A DNA stretch of 64,000 bases from Scylla paramamosain (GCF_035594125.1 NC_087171.1:19394267-19458266), one strand, 5' to 3'. Counted from the stretch's first letter, positions 23,894-37,414 are shown. Notes: generated from the letters alone by a model not told the origin. Translations and numbers: made by a program.

Positions 23894-26245
23894 TCTCTAC
23901 CATTAATAATTATGCATTCATTCTTTAACCACACCGTATTTTTTACCAATTTATCCATTACTCTATTTGTTTTAATTAAAAAAAAATGATAGTTCGGAAA
24001 AAAAAGAAAAGCAGTGACCTAGTTCAATTATTATATTTTACACTGGTATTACATTTCTTATATTACTTCATACACTATTATCCAGGCTCGAAATTATGTG
24101 GTGTATAATTATCGCTTCCGGATGCCCGTGGCCGTTCACCCGCACCCTCCAATAATGATACTAATACTGGCAATAGCTACTATAATGACGGTGGCACTAA
24201 CAGCAGCAGCAATTCCCACACAACCTGTCTTCACGATCAACTTCAAAACACGTAACTATCGACCTAGTTTACATCAATTTAACATTAATTAAGACGTTAA
24301 AAGTATGGTAAATCTCAACCCGAGAATATACATACACAAGGAGTGTGATACTTTGCTACTCTAGTCTCCTTCCTTTTTCTTTTAATATATATTGGGGATA
24401 CCGGGCAAAGGTAAAAAAAAGAAGAAGAAAAAAAAAAGACTAGAAAAAACCGACTCATAATACTGTTCCCCCATAAAAAAAAAATCAACCAAAACTGAAA
24501 CCTGGCAAAAATATTCTGAGGTGTCTTAAAACTCCTCTAACTTTGAGTGTGTGTTAACTTATTTTTTTTCCACTAAGGCGAAAGACAGAGAACGATATAG
24601 GTTACCCAAGTTCAAGCTCCATACTTTTCCTCAGGGGTCCGTTAATCACCCACGGATGTGGCTGCTGCCTGCCCTGACCTGAAATTGATTTTGTGCTAGA
24701 GTCGAACGAAAACAAGAGAGCGTTGTGGAGCGGGGATATGCGATGGAGGCATACAATCAGTAAGTTCAATAGAACACTGACAATAAACAAAACGACAGAT
24801 AACATGAGAAAATGCAACACTGCATTGAACTGCGAGAAACTGAAGACAGCTGATGAAAGAAGGGGGAGGTGAGGAAACTATATATCAATTTAATTACATT
24901 TGCATGCGTCTATGCTATACGTACATACGTTTCATTTATTTATTTATTCATTTATTTGGGATAGAGAAGATGTGTAAGCAGTGAACCCTTGGCTGCTATG
25001 CGTCAGATGAATAAATTACAGTTGCCTATGGATTATTTGCAACAGACGAATATTTCTGCTTCCCTTCACATGGCAAACTATCCAATACGTTTCCTATGGT
25101 AAGCGCAGTAGTGTATACAAAGCAGGCTCCGCTGTTAAGTATATTGCGTTAGAAATAATTGGTGCCATTCATCAGGAGAGCTCGCCATACAGTGGAGGTG
25201 CCGCACGAATGAAGAACTGCGTCCTTCATTCACGCGAAACGGGGCGAAATCAACAGCGTTTTAATTCAGTAATACTCCCAAAGGTCAGTTCAACCAGGCA
25301 CGCGCACTTCATGCCATTATTCCAGCTTCCAGGACTCTCATCACTGCCGCCGCCATCACCACCGCAAACAACTGCACTGCCACCACCACCACTACCAGCA
25401 CCACCACTTACCTTGTTGACTGAACGTTGCCGGTTAATTACTATTAGTTCTGTAAAGCCTCGAGGACGTGCTCTCATTACGATGGCGTCTGAATTTTACT
25501 TATCAATATATATAAAAAAATATATATAAATAAATACGTTGCAGTGTATAGTAAAAAATACATCCGATATACATTTCGTAGTTTAGTCTCCACTACAAGC
25601 ATTAGCACAGCCGCCATCAACACCACAACCACCATCACCATCAGCATCGCTACCATTATACTCAACGACTACATCACCACATCCTCCACCATCAGTGTCT
25701 TCAATATAGTGTCGTTCATCTCACTACCCTCACCAGTCACCAACCCGCCACCACTGCAGTCACCATCATTCCCCAGCACCATCATTATCACCACCAGCGC
25801 CATAGCTCTGAAGATTTCCTGCACCAAACATTTTACTCCTTCTTTTCCCTTTCATCGAATCTTTCGCCTTATTATGCAAAAGATTTTCTCCTTTGTGTTC
25901 TGCTGATCTAGTTAAAACATTATTTCCTTTTCTGCATTCCTATTCTTGCACGAGCCTTCAGATCCTTCCTAAGCTGCAGGGCTTTTTGCATTATACCTCT
26001 GGGTTTTTTACGACAAAAAGAGACAGGCCAAAGGCTTTAAAGAAATAGGAATAAAAAGGATACATTAATTACCACACACATGAAAAGATCCGAAGCTGTA
26101 TTTTTCTAATTTCCAAAATGTGCGTCCACCTCCGTGCACGAGGGGTAGGCAGCGCCGTGCTAAGCGCATTACGAAAGTCATTTTCTCTGCCATGCAAGTT
26201 CAGAAGAGTCTCGTTCATCTGTGTTAGTTTTCTTGGTTCCCTGAA
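23892..26245. other. Unique AT-rich sequence, no gene seen
   Basis: Minus-strand frame 24602-24820 has a hydrophobic stretch but is AT-rich and unsupported. CAC/ACC-rich patches occur at 25345-25410 and 25610-25800. TTTA units lie at 24935-24955. Confidence 0.45.
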
Positions 26246-26299
26246 GGCAGTGGAAGGCTGACCTGATAAACTGGCAGTGCAAGGCTGACCTGGTAAGCT
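26246..26299 (+). repeat. Two-copy 27-bp tandem repeat
   Basis: Units 26246-26272 and 26273-26299 both begin GGCAGTG and contain AAGGCTGACCTG. They differ at about three positions. Confidence 0.92.
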
Positions 26300-26397
26300 A
26301 CGTTTACAGCGATTGTCTCCTACCCTACCACACTACCACACACCAACCCACCCAGAAAAAAAAAAAAAAAAAAAGAAGTGAAATCCATGTATTTTTG

Positions 26398-27175
26398 CAG
26401 GGTTGAAAAATCCGTTTTTTTTTACTCAACCCGCTGGATTTTTGTGATTTTTGTTTTTTGGGGATTTTATTGTTTTTTTTCTTGGTATTTATTGATTTTT
26501 GTTTATTCCTCATATTTATGTAAATCAGTTTAAATAAGCAATTTAAAAGTAAACTAAAGTGAAACAAAAGGTCTGAAGTGTTATCTGAAGAACAGACACT
26601 CGTTTAGGTCATGTTGATACAGACTGGTCTAGTTGGAAAAAGCCTGTGTTAACTAGTGCGGTACAGGAAATGAACGGGTCAGGCTTGAATACTTTTACAT
26701 CTTTTTATATATGTGTACAAACGGCTCCCAACTTGATGAAGCAGCCTTCCTACCCTTATTTTTAACTAAAACCACATGTCAACTCAAGGGTTTTTAATAA
26801 GTAAATATATCATAGGCCAGAACTCGTGACGTGTCAATTAAGCCACACCTTTCTCAACCACACTCCATGTCCGCCTCCCCATCCCCACTATGTATGTATG
26901 TATGTATGAACTTATGAAGGAGCTTGGTGGATGGGGAGTGGGACGAGAATGGGGATGTGGAGGGGGAGAGAGAAGGCAGGCCCAAGATTCACGTCAAAGA
27001 CAGATCTCCCCAATGACTGCTGCCATGAAAAGTAGGGAGCCGTCTGTACATATATAGACCTTATTTATCAATATAAATCTAAATTTTTATATGTAAAATA
27101 TTTACCCCCCCCAAAAAAAAAGCCCAAGAAATCCACTTAAACTTTTTTTTATGCCAATTCCGATTTTTTGTACCT
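26398..27175. mobile_element. Foldback-like repeat with nested inverted arms
   Basis: Inner arms 26706-26744 and 27019-27057 are inverted copies (TATATATGT..ACA.ACGGCTCCC.ACTT, then GCAGC). Outside them, 26398-26480 and 27090-27175 are again inverted and related (AAAAATC.G, then TGGATTT.TTG.G and T runs to GGGG). The left side is about 200 bp longer. No transposase frame or target-site duplication is visible. This is either a decayed non-autonomous element or two inverted copies of one repeat. Confidence 0.5.
26887..26908. repeat. (TATG)n tetranucleotide array
   Basis: Four to five TATG units inside the foldback-like region. Confidence 0.85.
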
Positions 27176-27517
27176 AATCATCCTTGGCGCAAGGGTACAT
27201 GAACTTCTCAAAAGCTACCGGAAGGGTGCTTAAACTTAGAAAACAGCTAAAGAACTTATGTACTTAAGATAGTTGATGATTAATCCGTTCCCTTCTATAA
27301 TGTAAGAAGCGCACTGGAATATCAAGGAAAAAAAAAAAAATAAGAGTATCTATTTGAAATCTGAAAGAAAGAATATGCTCCAAAACATTTTTAAAGCAAA
27401 AGTATACACACTTTGGTACAAATCTCGTTACAGTGTTTCTTTCCGGCGCCTCGCTTTATTTTGAGTGTGAAGGCAACTTTACTTTTGCACTTTTTCTTCT
27501 CTTGTGTCTGTGAATGA

Positions 27518-27519
<2 letters not shown>
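27176..27519. other. Unique AT-rich sequence, no gene seen
   Basis: A 13-base A run at 27328-27340. No other structure. Confidence 0.5.
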
Positions 27520-27570
<51 letters not shown>

Positions 27571-27590
27571 TGTGTGTGTGTGTGTGTGTA
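27519..27590. repeat. (GT)n microsatellite with one TATG
   Basis: GT repeat interrupted once at 27563-27566. Confidence 0.96.
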
Positions 27591-28045
27591 AGTGCTGGAA
27601 AAAGCGTGCTACATTGCTCGTTCTTACCGTCAGCAGGGAATAGTACGAGTAATTTCCGTTCCCTGCCGCTCGGAGAATTACCCCTTGTAGAAAACTTCCA
27701 TGTGATAGCATTAAGAGAAAGTGACTAAATATATCAGAGAAAATATTCCATGCGTTACAAGCAGAGGAGGTCGAGGGTTAATGCTTTGTTAGATATATTG
27801 CAACATTAACAAAAGTCTAAGAGTAAATAGGAAAGCAGGGTCAAGGAACACAATCACTGGTATTCAGTTTAGTGTACAGGTCACTAGGCACTGTAAAAGA
27901 AGGTTCCAGCCCACTGTGGCAGAAGATAAACAGTGCCGGCAGGTGATAATTAAGTTGGCGTTTTAGGAGGATTATAATCTTAGGAATATTGACTGGAAAC
28001 TGATAGATAAGTTTTTAAAGCAGGTAACTATGAATCCTTTTTTCC

Positions 28046-28147
<102 letters not shown>

Positions 28148-28783
28148 ACGCAAAAAAAATTGTATATACACCACAATATTTGCAGAGATAACTAAACAAT
28201 ATCAGCCCAACCACCGAACAGAGGATATACGTACAAAGAACAAACACCGCATATCATACATCACACCTTTACTACCCCGTCCATTCACCTCCTAGTCTTT
28301 CATTCACCTCAATATTCACGTTATTTTTTTTTCTTTTTTTATCTGGATACTGACTCTTCAATAAACTGCAGTAGTAACAAACATTAACTTCAGACTATAT
28401 ACTTTTCCTCAACCCTCTGTCCCTGCATGGCGGCGAGTTTCGGGGGCAAAGGTTGCGGGTAGATTAGAAAATGGGAATGAATTTAAATGCTGGAGAAAAC
28501 GAGGGCACGGAGGCAAGGGAAGGTGTGGGGGCAAATTAGGATTCCGCGTGCGTGCAACTTTTCTCCTGGGTTTCCTCTTCTTCCTTCCCTTCCCTTTCAT
28601 TACCCTCGTCATCTTTCGTCCGTTCCACCTGCCCTTGCCTTCTCTCTAATTTTCCTTCCCTTTTTTCCTCATTTCATCTTTCTTTTTCTTTTTTTTCTTC
28701 TCTCCCTCTCTCGATCAGGTCTTGCTCTTCCTTGCGCTTATTTCTATAAAAAAAAATGTACAGTTTTTTCATTCTATGTCTTA

Positions 28784-28787
<4 letters not shown>

Positions 28788-28832
<45 letters not shown>
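28788..28832. repeat. (CT)n microsatellite inside a pyrimidine-rich region
   Basis: CT repeat. The surrounding 28560-29140 is C/T-rich on the plus strand, giving the Ser/Leu/Phe-rich frames on that strand. Confidence 0.93.
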
Positions 28833-28834
<2 letters not shown>

Positions 28835-29559
28835 CAATCAGCTTCGTTCGATCGAGAGGAACCCAAGGCACCTCCGAAATCCTCTACTAGGCCTCTTTAA
28901 GTCCTCCTCATCTAAGCGTCCCTACACACAACATTCTCTTTCCTTCACCTGTTCCTCCTTTTTCCCTTCGGCCCTTCGTTTCAGCGCTCCACATCTCCAG
29001 TCTTTTCTTCTCTCCCACGGAAGGCCACTTAGTCACACCTGCTACTTAACTCCACACCTCATCTTGAAATTCCTCTCCTCTCGTGTATTAATAATTTTAT
29101 TCTTTTTTCCTCTGACTGTTATACTGTATTTTGATTTTTTTTTTATCCCCAAGAGTGAAAAATGTACTAGGCACTCTGATTCAGTATGTCGTTGAAGCTT
29201 TGATGATGCTTAGTTAAAGTGATCTTGAAATTTAGGGAACTAGGGCGTAAAATGTTTGGGGACAACGGAATAAGAGAAAAGATCATACAGTTTACGTCAT
29301 TTGGAGCAAGATTAAGATGTAAGAGAGGCGGAAGTTTGCTGTAGCTTCATTACATATTTATGGTGAGATTCATAATAAGTTGGAACTAATATGTACAAAA
29401 CAACACCAATTCATTTCCACTCTCCACTCATGTATTAGGCTATGTCATGGATACTGTTATTATTTCCTCCCCTTTGATTCTCTTCACTCATCTGTTGAAT
29501 GTTTAAGCAGCTGCGTATTGTTGTGTCCAGTTATGGCGCGCTGCGAGGCAAATCCTGCC

Positions 29560-29763
29560 TTCATTTGTGCGCTGTCCAGTCATCCTTCGCCCTCGACCTT
29601 CCTATTTTCCACCCTCTCCCTTGTTCCTCGTTACAGAACACCATTCACGCAGTTGTGCTGCTTGCCCACTGAATGAAGAAAAAGATAGTCATGTAGCTGA
29701 AATCGCTGGTAAAATATGGACTTCCCTTCCCCTTTCTGTTCAGCGTTCACAAAAGGAGCATTA
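29560..29763 (+). pseudogene. Possible LINE 3'-end fragment
   Basis: A frame ending in TAA at 29761-29763 contains GKIWTSLPLSV, resembling the G(R/K)(I/L)WNSLP.SV motif near the C terminus of many non-LTR retrotransposon polymerases. A pyrimidine-rich acceptor-like TTGTTCCTCGTTACAG also lies just upstream, so a short terminal exon is an alternative reading. Only this one motif supports it. Confidence 0.2.
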
Positions 29764-31190
29764 ACGGTGTGGTGTAAGCAGTGGCCTGTGATCACCTACT
29801 GTTTTCCCAGACATGTGGAGTAGCAGTCTGAACAAAATGTATATAAAAAGTAATGTAAATTTACTTATTGGTTTCTGTATTTCTTTATCAAACGCAACCA
29901 TGAAATAGAATTACTGAACTTAATTTAAGAAAATATTGTGCTAAACTTCGTCAGTCCCTGTCATTTTTTTTTTTTTTTTTCGTTCCTCGCTGAATACTGT
30001 TCCCATAGATGTACTGCTTGGTAAATTATGATCAGGCCATCTTTCATATACGTGAATGGAGGCGCGACAGACCAGTATGGTTCTAAAAAAAAAGTGTACA
30101 TATACAAATACCACCTGTCAGCGGCAGCACAAGATATACCGACCAAGGAGGACCTGCTCTTTCCAGGCTGACGCGGGCCGGCAAGCCTTTATAAAAGAAT
30201 CTCCAGTGACATATGGGCCACGCTGCATCAAATAACGCACGAGCCGATAAACCAATAACTGGCTCAAGATGAGAATGAGTGAAGGGCAGCGGTTATTTTG
30301 CTTCCCGTGTGTGCATCACCCAAAGGCTACACTTCTACATCAAGCAGCCATTCAACTCGTGGTTCTTACGCCCCTTCTCACCAGAGGTAGTGGCACCACC
30401 AAGTAGATGAGCAAACGGGAACGCAACACCGAAGAGAGAAGCAAAAGGAGACGCAACACCAGATCCATTACAGGAAGGAACACATTTCCAAAGAAATCAA
30501 TTCAGTAATATCTAAATTTTCAATGTGGTAAAGACTGGAGAAGTTTCCTTGCATCACATCCACTTGATTCTCATCCAAACCCTGAGTGGCTGTTGCAAAC
30601 CCTCCAACACGCAATGCAAAATTTTACCGACAGTGACGAGGAGAAAAACACGCCGTGGAAGTGAAACATTTAACCGCGTGCGTTGTTCCGGGTCATAGGT
30701 TACATCACACTCTGAACAATATAATCATATAGGCAAGATTTCTTATATGAAGAGGCCTTAAATGCCGCGATCATGGCTCAAATATTCCAGTGCCTCCAGC
30801 TATCTAATTGACACTGGAAAGATTCACGAGACAGGAGAGAAGAGAAACCAGTGAATATACGAGAAGCCAGCAATTTTATACCTCTTCGGGCTCTCTTCTT
30901 CCTCTTCCTCCTCCCAATTATCCTCCTCCTTTAAAGCTCTCTCTGTGCTTCTACCTGTGTGTGTGCGTGTGTGTGTGTCTGTCTCTCTCTCTCGTGAAGG
31001 TTACTTGCGTGGGATGCTGACATTTCCACACCTGTGTTACCTTACTTCTACCTGTCTCTTCATGTAAAATGGTTACACTGCATAGCAGACGGAATTCCTG
31101 ACAACTGTAAACACATTCATTAGGTCCACCCACTTAAGCAGCATTAAATTTCTACTCACATTTTAATAGATGTAATGATGCATACTAACT
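29764..31190. other. Unique sequence, no gene seen
   Basis: A 16-base T run at 29966-29981. An imperfect 23-bp direct repeat with AGACGCAACACC/GAACGCAACACC lies near 30410-30465. TATAAAA at 30190 has no supporting downstream gene. Confidence 0.45.

Positions 31191-31192
<2 letters not shown>

Positions 31193-31256
<64 letters not shown>
31193..31256. repeat. (CT)n microsatellite, 64 bp
   Basis: Perfect CT repeat, complementary to the GA array 83 bp downstream. Confidence 0.97.
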
Positions 31257-31259
<3 letters not shown>

Positions 31260-31333
31260 TTTTCCGTGGTATTTAACTTTTTTTCCTTGATATATTTTTA
31301 TCTTGACTGTACACCGAGTCAAACACAATATTC

Positions 31334-31720
<387 letters not shown>

Positions 31721-33292
31721 GACAACGGATGAGGAGCTTAAGGTCTCACGGTACTATCTTATATTCTCTTCCTGTAAATTAAATACGTGGTGTAAATTAC
31801 CATAAGTGGCTTCGCAAGGTGCAAAAGGTCAGCTGTTGTTTGTTTCCCCTTTGAGTTCCTTAGTGACCCTAGAAGGTGGTCACAAAAATGCTGTTGCTTT
31901 ATTACGAGATTACTTGGGTTATGAGTTTCGTTTTTCCTTGGCCAAGAATTTCATACAAGTCTCGTGCGCTTCACTGACTTAAGATTTTTCTAATATACAC
32001 TCCATGAAGTACGATACTGCGCATGGTATTTGTATTAGCGCGTGACAATTTCCATCTATATGAGTTACTAAAATCATCCCCATTAATCATGAGAACGAGT
32101 ATTACCAAAAAACAATAGTGATATCTAATCAGTTTATCACAATCAGTAACACGACACAGCATCCCTGGTAATTCATGTTGTACCAGATGAGCGTAGCGTC
32201 AGGACTGTACTTGCTTTTAGACCATCTTCAGTGATGGTACAGTATTTTACCTTTGTGTTGTGGTTTGTGATCCTCGCCAAGCCACTCTGAATCGTTCAAC
32301 TCTTCAGTGCCTTCTGAGAACCGCCTTAGACTTTTGGTTGCATCAAATGTAACGCTCAGTAATTATTTGCTGTTTTCACCGATGGTAACCACATGCGCCC
32401 GCTGCTCTCATATGCTCTCATTATTAGACTCCAAACAACTCTTTTAAAACCAAGAAAACGAGTCGCTATCCCCTATGCTGTTGCATGCGCGCCAAGCTCA
32501 ATTTAACTTTGCGACCTAAAAACGTTTTACTTTATTTTTCCATTCGTGCTTGTTGCAGCGAGGAATCTGTCTGCTTTTTCGCTTTTTCGGGCTCGTGAAA
32601 TTACCGGCAAATGGAAAAAAAATAAATAAATAAAAGGAGAGGAAATACAGTTGATGCGAGAGATTCAGCAATTAGGGATTTCGTTGACCGGAAAGGGAGC
32701 CATAAGTAGTCATTAACTTACTGATATGCACTTTGATTTTAGAATGTTGTGAATAATTGACATAAGATTCTGTGACATCTCGCATAAAAAGAAAAAAAAA
32801 TCAATACAGCGAAGCGACTTTGTATAAATCTGTAATCACATTTGTGTAGCATTACCGTAAATGAATTCATAACATTTCAAAAAAATATTCACTTCTATGG
32901 CCTCCCCTCAAACGTAATATGATGGCCTGGTGGAAGAGTAGAATATAACTTTGAAAGACGACAGTGATAGTTAAAGGGTCGTTCGAGTCTTCCTTATTTG
33001 CATCATCAACATCAGCATCACTCAATTTCAGTGTTCCATGCCTTCACTGCCCCACTTCGTGTTCTCACAAATACGGATGGAAATGAAGAGCAATATACAT
33101 AGTCACTTAGTTAAGCCGGCAAAAGGTATGAGCTTACCCTGCCGCGACAAGCTACAGACCCCGGCACGAGCGCGCTGTTCAGGCAGCGAGGCAGAAACTG
33201 GCTATTTGTAATGCAGGATCTGGATACAAGTTTCTGCACAAAGAAATTCCGGAGTCAATCGCAACCAAATTAATTGCCACCGGGAATGAAAA

Positions 33293-33295
<3 letters not shown>
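31721..33295. other. Unique sequence, no gene seen
   Basis: AAAT units at 32610-32632, otherwise unremarkable. Open frames are under 65 codons and lack splice support. Confidence 0.5.

Positions 33296-33375
<80 letters not shown>
33296..33375. repeat. (GA)n microsatellite, 80 bp
   Basis: Perfect GA repeat followed by a G run. Confidence 0.97.
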
Positions 33376-33377
<2 letters not shown>

Positions 33378-33914
33378 GGGGGGCGATTGAGGGAGAAGGT
33401 AAGCAGGCAGGAAGGTCAGCTAGCATATAGACAAACACGGAAGAAAGCAGGCTAGGAGGATATTGCCAGTAATATTTAGAGCAGAAATCAGCAGAGTTCC
33501 GAAATAGAAAAACAGTAAACTTTACCGGAATTCGTTCAGGTGAGTAAGTGAATAAATCAAAGCTAGTGATGAGATATTACCTCGGGGGATGGAAATCAAT
33601 TAGATATACTCATACAGTAAAGTCACACTAACTTTCTATCTTTATAAGAGGAAAAATAAAAGCCTGTGCATATACTTATCACATTAAGGTAACTGCCGAA
33701 AATAATGCATGTTATAAACTTTGAAAACAATTACACACCCTAAGTGAAGAAGTTGCACTCTTTGCGAAAACTTTCCAACAAGTATTAATCCTTGACAATA
33801 ACCGAGAATGCCTGTTAATGTTCAACGCTTTAAAACAGTAATTGTTCCAGTTTTTCAAAGTCCCGAAGTTAAACGAGCCGACCAGACACCGTAATATGAG
33901 TGTAGGTAAGACAA

Positions 33915-34100
33915 GTGAGTGGAGTGGAGTGAAACAGCGAAGCAAAACTATTTTATTCACCAGCATTTCATTAGGAGTCTCGCTCAGAGAGTATGAAAAC
34001 AGCTACACCACCCATACTGCTTATCCTCTGAAGAAAGCAGCATTTATATTGTTAGAGAATAGAGTCCTTCTGTTTCATCCCATGTTTCCTCTCAACAAAA
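33915..34100. mobile_element. Short element with terminal inverted repeats (MITE-like), copy A
   Basis: The right end (34054-34097) reads GAGAATAGAGTCCTTCTG, then TTTCATCCCATGTTTCCTC. The left end (33915-33960) contains an inverted relative (GGAGTGAAACAG, then ACTATTTTATTC). The right end closely matches the right end of 36733-36885, so the two belong to one family. The element is about 186 bp and non-coding. No clear target-site duplication. Confidence 0.5.
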
Positions 34101-35977
34101 CATTTCACCCTATCATATGCCATGTTTCATTAACCCTTTCACAACGATAAGCAACAATTAACACCATTAAAAATAAAGCATAAACTCTTTTCTACTACAA
34201 GAAAGGGAAATTCATTAAAGATTAGATTTTTCAATTTTTGACCGTAAAATCTTTACTGGCAGATGTAGAAGAAATTAAATGTCCCAGTGTAGTTTGGCAT
34301 TAAGAAACTATGAATCAAATAATAATGAAAGAGTTAAGTACATGAGTGATAGATAATAATCTTCTTAAAACTAACTGCCTGGGGTGGTGTCGGAACCTGT
34401 AGGTGCAGGGAGAGGATAGAATTAAGAAGACACTATCAGGAAACACATTCTGCCTCACATAACTGACCTACTGATCACAAGCAACAATCCAGGTTTCGAA
34501 ATGGCATCAGAATAAAAGTCTCGTCAGTGATGGAATTGTGCACCATCAGCTTGTTCTTGCTTTTTTACTTAAGGATATCGACGCAGAGGACAGAATGAAA
34601 ATAAAGTTAAGCTCCCAAATTCCAAGGGAGCCCAATCTGGAATATTCACACACGCCACCACAGCTGACCACCTTTCCTACACTGAATATTTGAGGTTCAA
34701 TTTCCTGATGCAATTACTAGTTCAATTAACTGGATAACAAAGTAAATTTTCTACAAGACGCTAAGGAAAACACGAAATATTGCAATTTGACAAACCGATA
34801 CATCAAACAATAAAAAAAAAAAGTAAAGAAAGAATCAACTGCAATTCACGTGTCAAGGTGATATCGAATCTAGAATAACAAAGCGCCAACACAAGACATT
34901 ATGAAAACACAAATTTGACGCGATTATTAGACAAAACTGACACATTAAACGAAAATACATAGTGCAGACATAAAAAAAAAAAAAAAAAAAAACTACAGTG
35001 GGTTAAGCTTACCATCGACGATACAACAAAGGTAGCAAACCGTTTAGTGTACTTACTGAAAATAGCCGGAGCGTGGCGAGGTCGGATTAGTGACGGATTA
35101 TGAAAGGGGCAAATGGACGCGGCTAAAAATACAACTACCACCAAGCTCGTCTCTTCGATTTCTATTTCACCAATGAAGGATGTTACTGACTGTTACCTTA
35201 ATGATGATTTGGGAGGGTGGGAGGGAGGAGATGTACTAATGGTGAACAATGAATGCAACGAAATTAATAATCCCCATTGGTGGCTGCAATTAATCTGACG
35301 GCGGCAGCGGTGCTCTTTTAATGAATAACCTCATGATAATAAAGAAATTGGCTTCTCTATCGCTTCCGCTTCTACTATTTATTTTATTTATTTATTATTT
35401 TTCTTTTAATGGATGTGAGCGGACTTCCTTAAACTTCGTTTTCTTTTCTTTGCCAGTGGTCGATCTCCCTAAGTACCAATAACAGGAAACCAACTGAATC
35501 TATATAATAAAAAGATACATAAAAAAAAAAAAGGATGAGTGGGGTAAAAATTATAAACAGAAAGGGATCAGAACCGAAATGAAAAATAAAAAAATAAGAA
35601 CTCGTGATGGATCAAAGGTGTGATGGGAGTGTGATTACCGCACTGAAAGATGGAGGAGAAAGAAACGGAATATGAAAGCAGCAAAAAAGCGAGGAAGAAA
35701 TTGGAGTTGAATTGAGATCAGAGAGCGAAAAGATTTTATGTATGTATGTAGGACTGAAGACATCACCCAAATTACAAATATATTCAGTGACACTCTTGAG
35801 TAATAGATATTTTACTATTTCTTCACAGCCAAACCATGAATTTCTAAAAGGAGGGAAGTAACGCGTGGAAAAAAAAAAAAAAAATAGAATAAAAAAACTA
35901 ATAAAAACTCTGATCTAACCAAGAAATCTTTAGTAAAATGAAGTATGCAGATTCCACCTTCAGAGAGCCTTCCATAA

Positions 35978-35985
<8 letters not shown>
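34101..35985. other. Unique AT-rich sequence, no gene seen
   Basis: A runs at 34972-34992 and 35865-35884. The ATG frame 35113-35298 is weakly protein-like but unsupported. TTTA units at 35378-35397. Confidence 0.45.
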
Positions 35986-36050
<65 letters not shown>

Positions 36051-36051
36051 C
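35976..36051. repeat. Compound (AAAT)n-(AAT)n microsatellite
   Basis: AAAT tetranucleotides switch to AAT trinucleotides at about 36010. Confidence 0.95.
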
Positions 36052-36137
36052 GTGATAAAAGAATGTATCTAAAAGTTTCCATAGAATAATTACCATAGAG
36101 TGATGTAGTGTATCGTGGGGAAATAATGTTGATGATA

Positions 36138-36247
36138 TAAAGAATGAAATATTCGTAGGGGAGAAAATTTACTTGTGGCTTCCTTTCAACATGCGCCCTT
36201 TGAGAAAACCGTGATGATTGTAAACTTCTGAACCAAAACCTCAAAAC
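36138..36247 (+). repeat. 131-bp tandem duplication, unit 1
   Basis: Aligns over about 108 bp with 36269-36376 at roughly 85-90 percent identity. Shared blocks include AAAGAATG, TATTCGTA, TCCTTTCAACATGCGCCC, TTGAGAAA and CTGAACCAAAAC. Confidence 0.93.
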
Positions 36248-36268
36248 ATAACAACACATGGAATATTG

Positions 36269-36376
36269 TAAAGAATGGAGTATTCGTAAGGGAAAAACTT
36301 ACTTATGGTTTCCTTTCAACATGCGCCCCTTGAGAAACCCTGATAATTGTAAACCTCTGAACCAAAACATTTAAAA
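36269..36376 (+). repeat. 131-bp tandem duplication, unit 2
   Basis: Second unit. Differences from unit 1 are mainly A/G and C/T transitions, suggesting moderate age. Confidence 0.93.
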
Positions 36377-36732
36377 TCGACGGCAGAAAATACTTGATCG
36401 TTGTGGACTGATTAGTTTCTCCTCAGTGGCTGGATATGTTCCTGAAGCAGAGCAAGAATCGCTAATTGCTTTGAATGCACAATGAGCAGCTCAAGCTGGA
36501 GTAAAGTTCAGCGTCTGGTTTCTTGAGGATGATGAGCTGTGGCTTGGTTAAGTTTGTGCTGCTCTTTGTTGCCTTAAAGTGAATGTATTATCCTGTTACT
36601 GAGCCACAAAGCAACCTTTTCATTCTCTTGTCTTTAGCAATTTAACTTTCCGAATGCATAAATGTATGATCTAGCGCAAAGTCGTCAATGTATTATTTGT
36701 CAATTATTTGTTTACTACATATATGGAATGCT

Positions 36733-36885
36733 GTGATGGGAGAAAACACAGGATGATACAAAATACTTGATGTTTTCTTGAAAATTTCAGTTCTTGCTTT
36801 CTTCATACTCTTTTAAGACTGAACAACCGTAATGTAAGAGAATAAAGTACATCTGTTTCATCCTGTGTTTCCTCTCCCCACCAAG
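36733..36885. mobile_element. Short element with terminal inverted repeats (MITE-like), copy B
   Basis: The left end (GGGAGAAAACACAGGATGA near 36738-36756) is the inverse of the right end (TCATCCTGTGTTTCCTCTCC near 36859-36878). The right end and its inner flank (GAGAATAAAGTACATCTG) match the copy A right end at 34054. About 150 bp, non-coding. Confidence 0.6.
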
Positions 36886-37414
36886 TTCCACTCACCTCGT
36901 ATCAACACAAGCATCTTTATTCGCCCATAACTTCTTTTACCTTGATACTGATTTATTATGTTTACAGTTACTGCAGCAGAGAGCAAAGTATTACCTCAAA
37001 AATCACATAAAAGTTGCTGTAAATGTATATACAATTCTTTTTTTTCCTGACACACACTTTATAATTAGATGACACCCGAAGCTGCATTACTAAAATTCAA
37101 ATCGCCCACTTGATCTCGCTTACATATCAGAGAGTCATGGTCGGCGAGGATTTGAATGACATTGTAATAAAAAAAATTATTATTCATGTTTTGTTACTAG
37201 AAAAAAAAAAAAAAATTGACGCAGACTAAAAGCGAGCTACGGAAATGTTTAGTTTACAATCTACAAACATAAACAGCCTGAGCTCTCACGCCCGGAAGAG
37301 CAGTGGGCGTGATTGAGCAAAATGGTGACATGCACTTTAACTTCATAATCCACCGAGCTAGAGATCAGATGGTGCGATATAATAGTAAGAACAAAAACTA
37401 TTGTTAAAAACTAT

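Noticed and set aside
24602..24820. Minus-strand frame with hydrophobic N terminus resembling a signal anchor
   Set aside because: AT-rich DNA readily encodes Leu/Ile/Val/Phe runs. No downstream domain, no splice support, and no codon bias.
29567..29764. Independent small gene on the plus strand
   Set aside because: The only interpretable text is a WTSLP-type LINE motif, so it is recorded as a possible retroelement fragment instead.
30186..30225. TATA box (TATAAAA) with an initiator-like CCAGTGAC
   Set aside because: Spacing is too short for an arthropod TATA-Inr pair, and no first exon follows.
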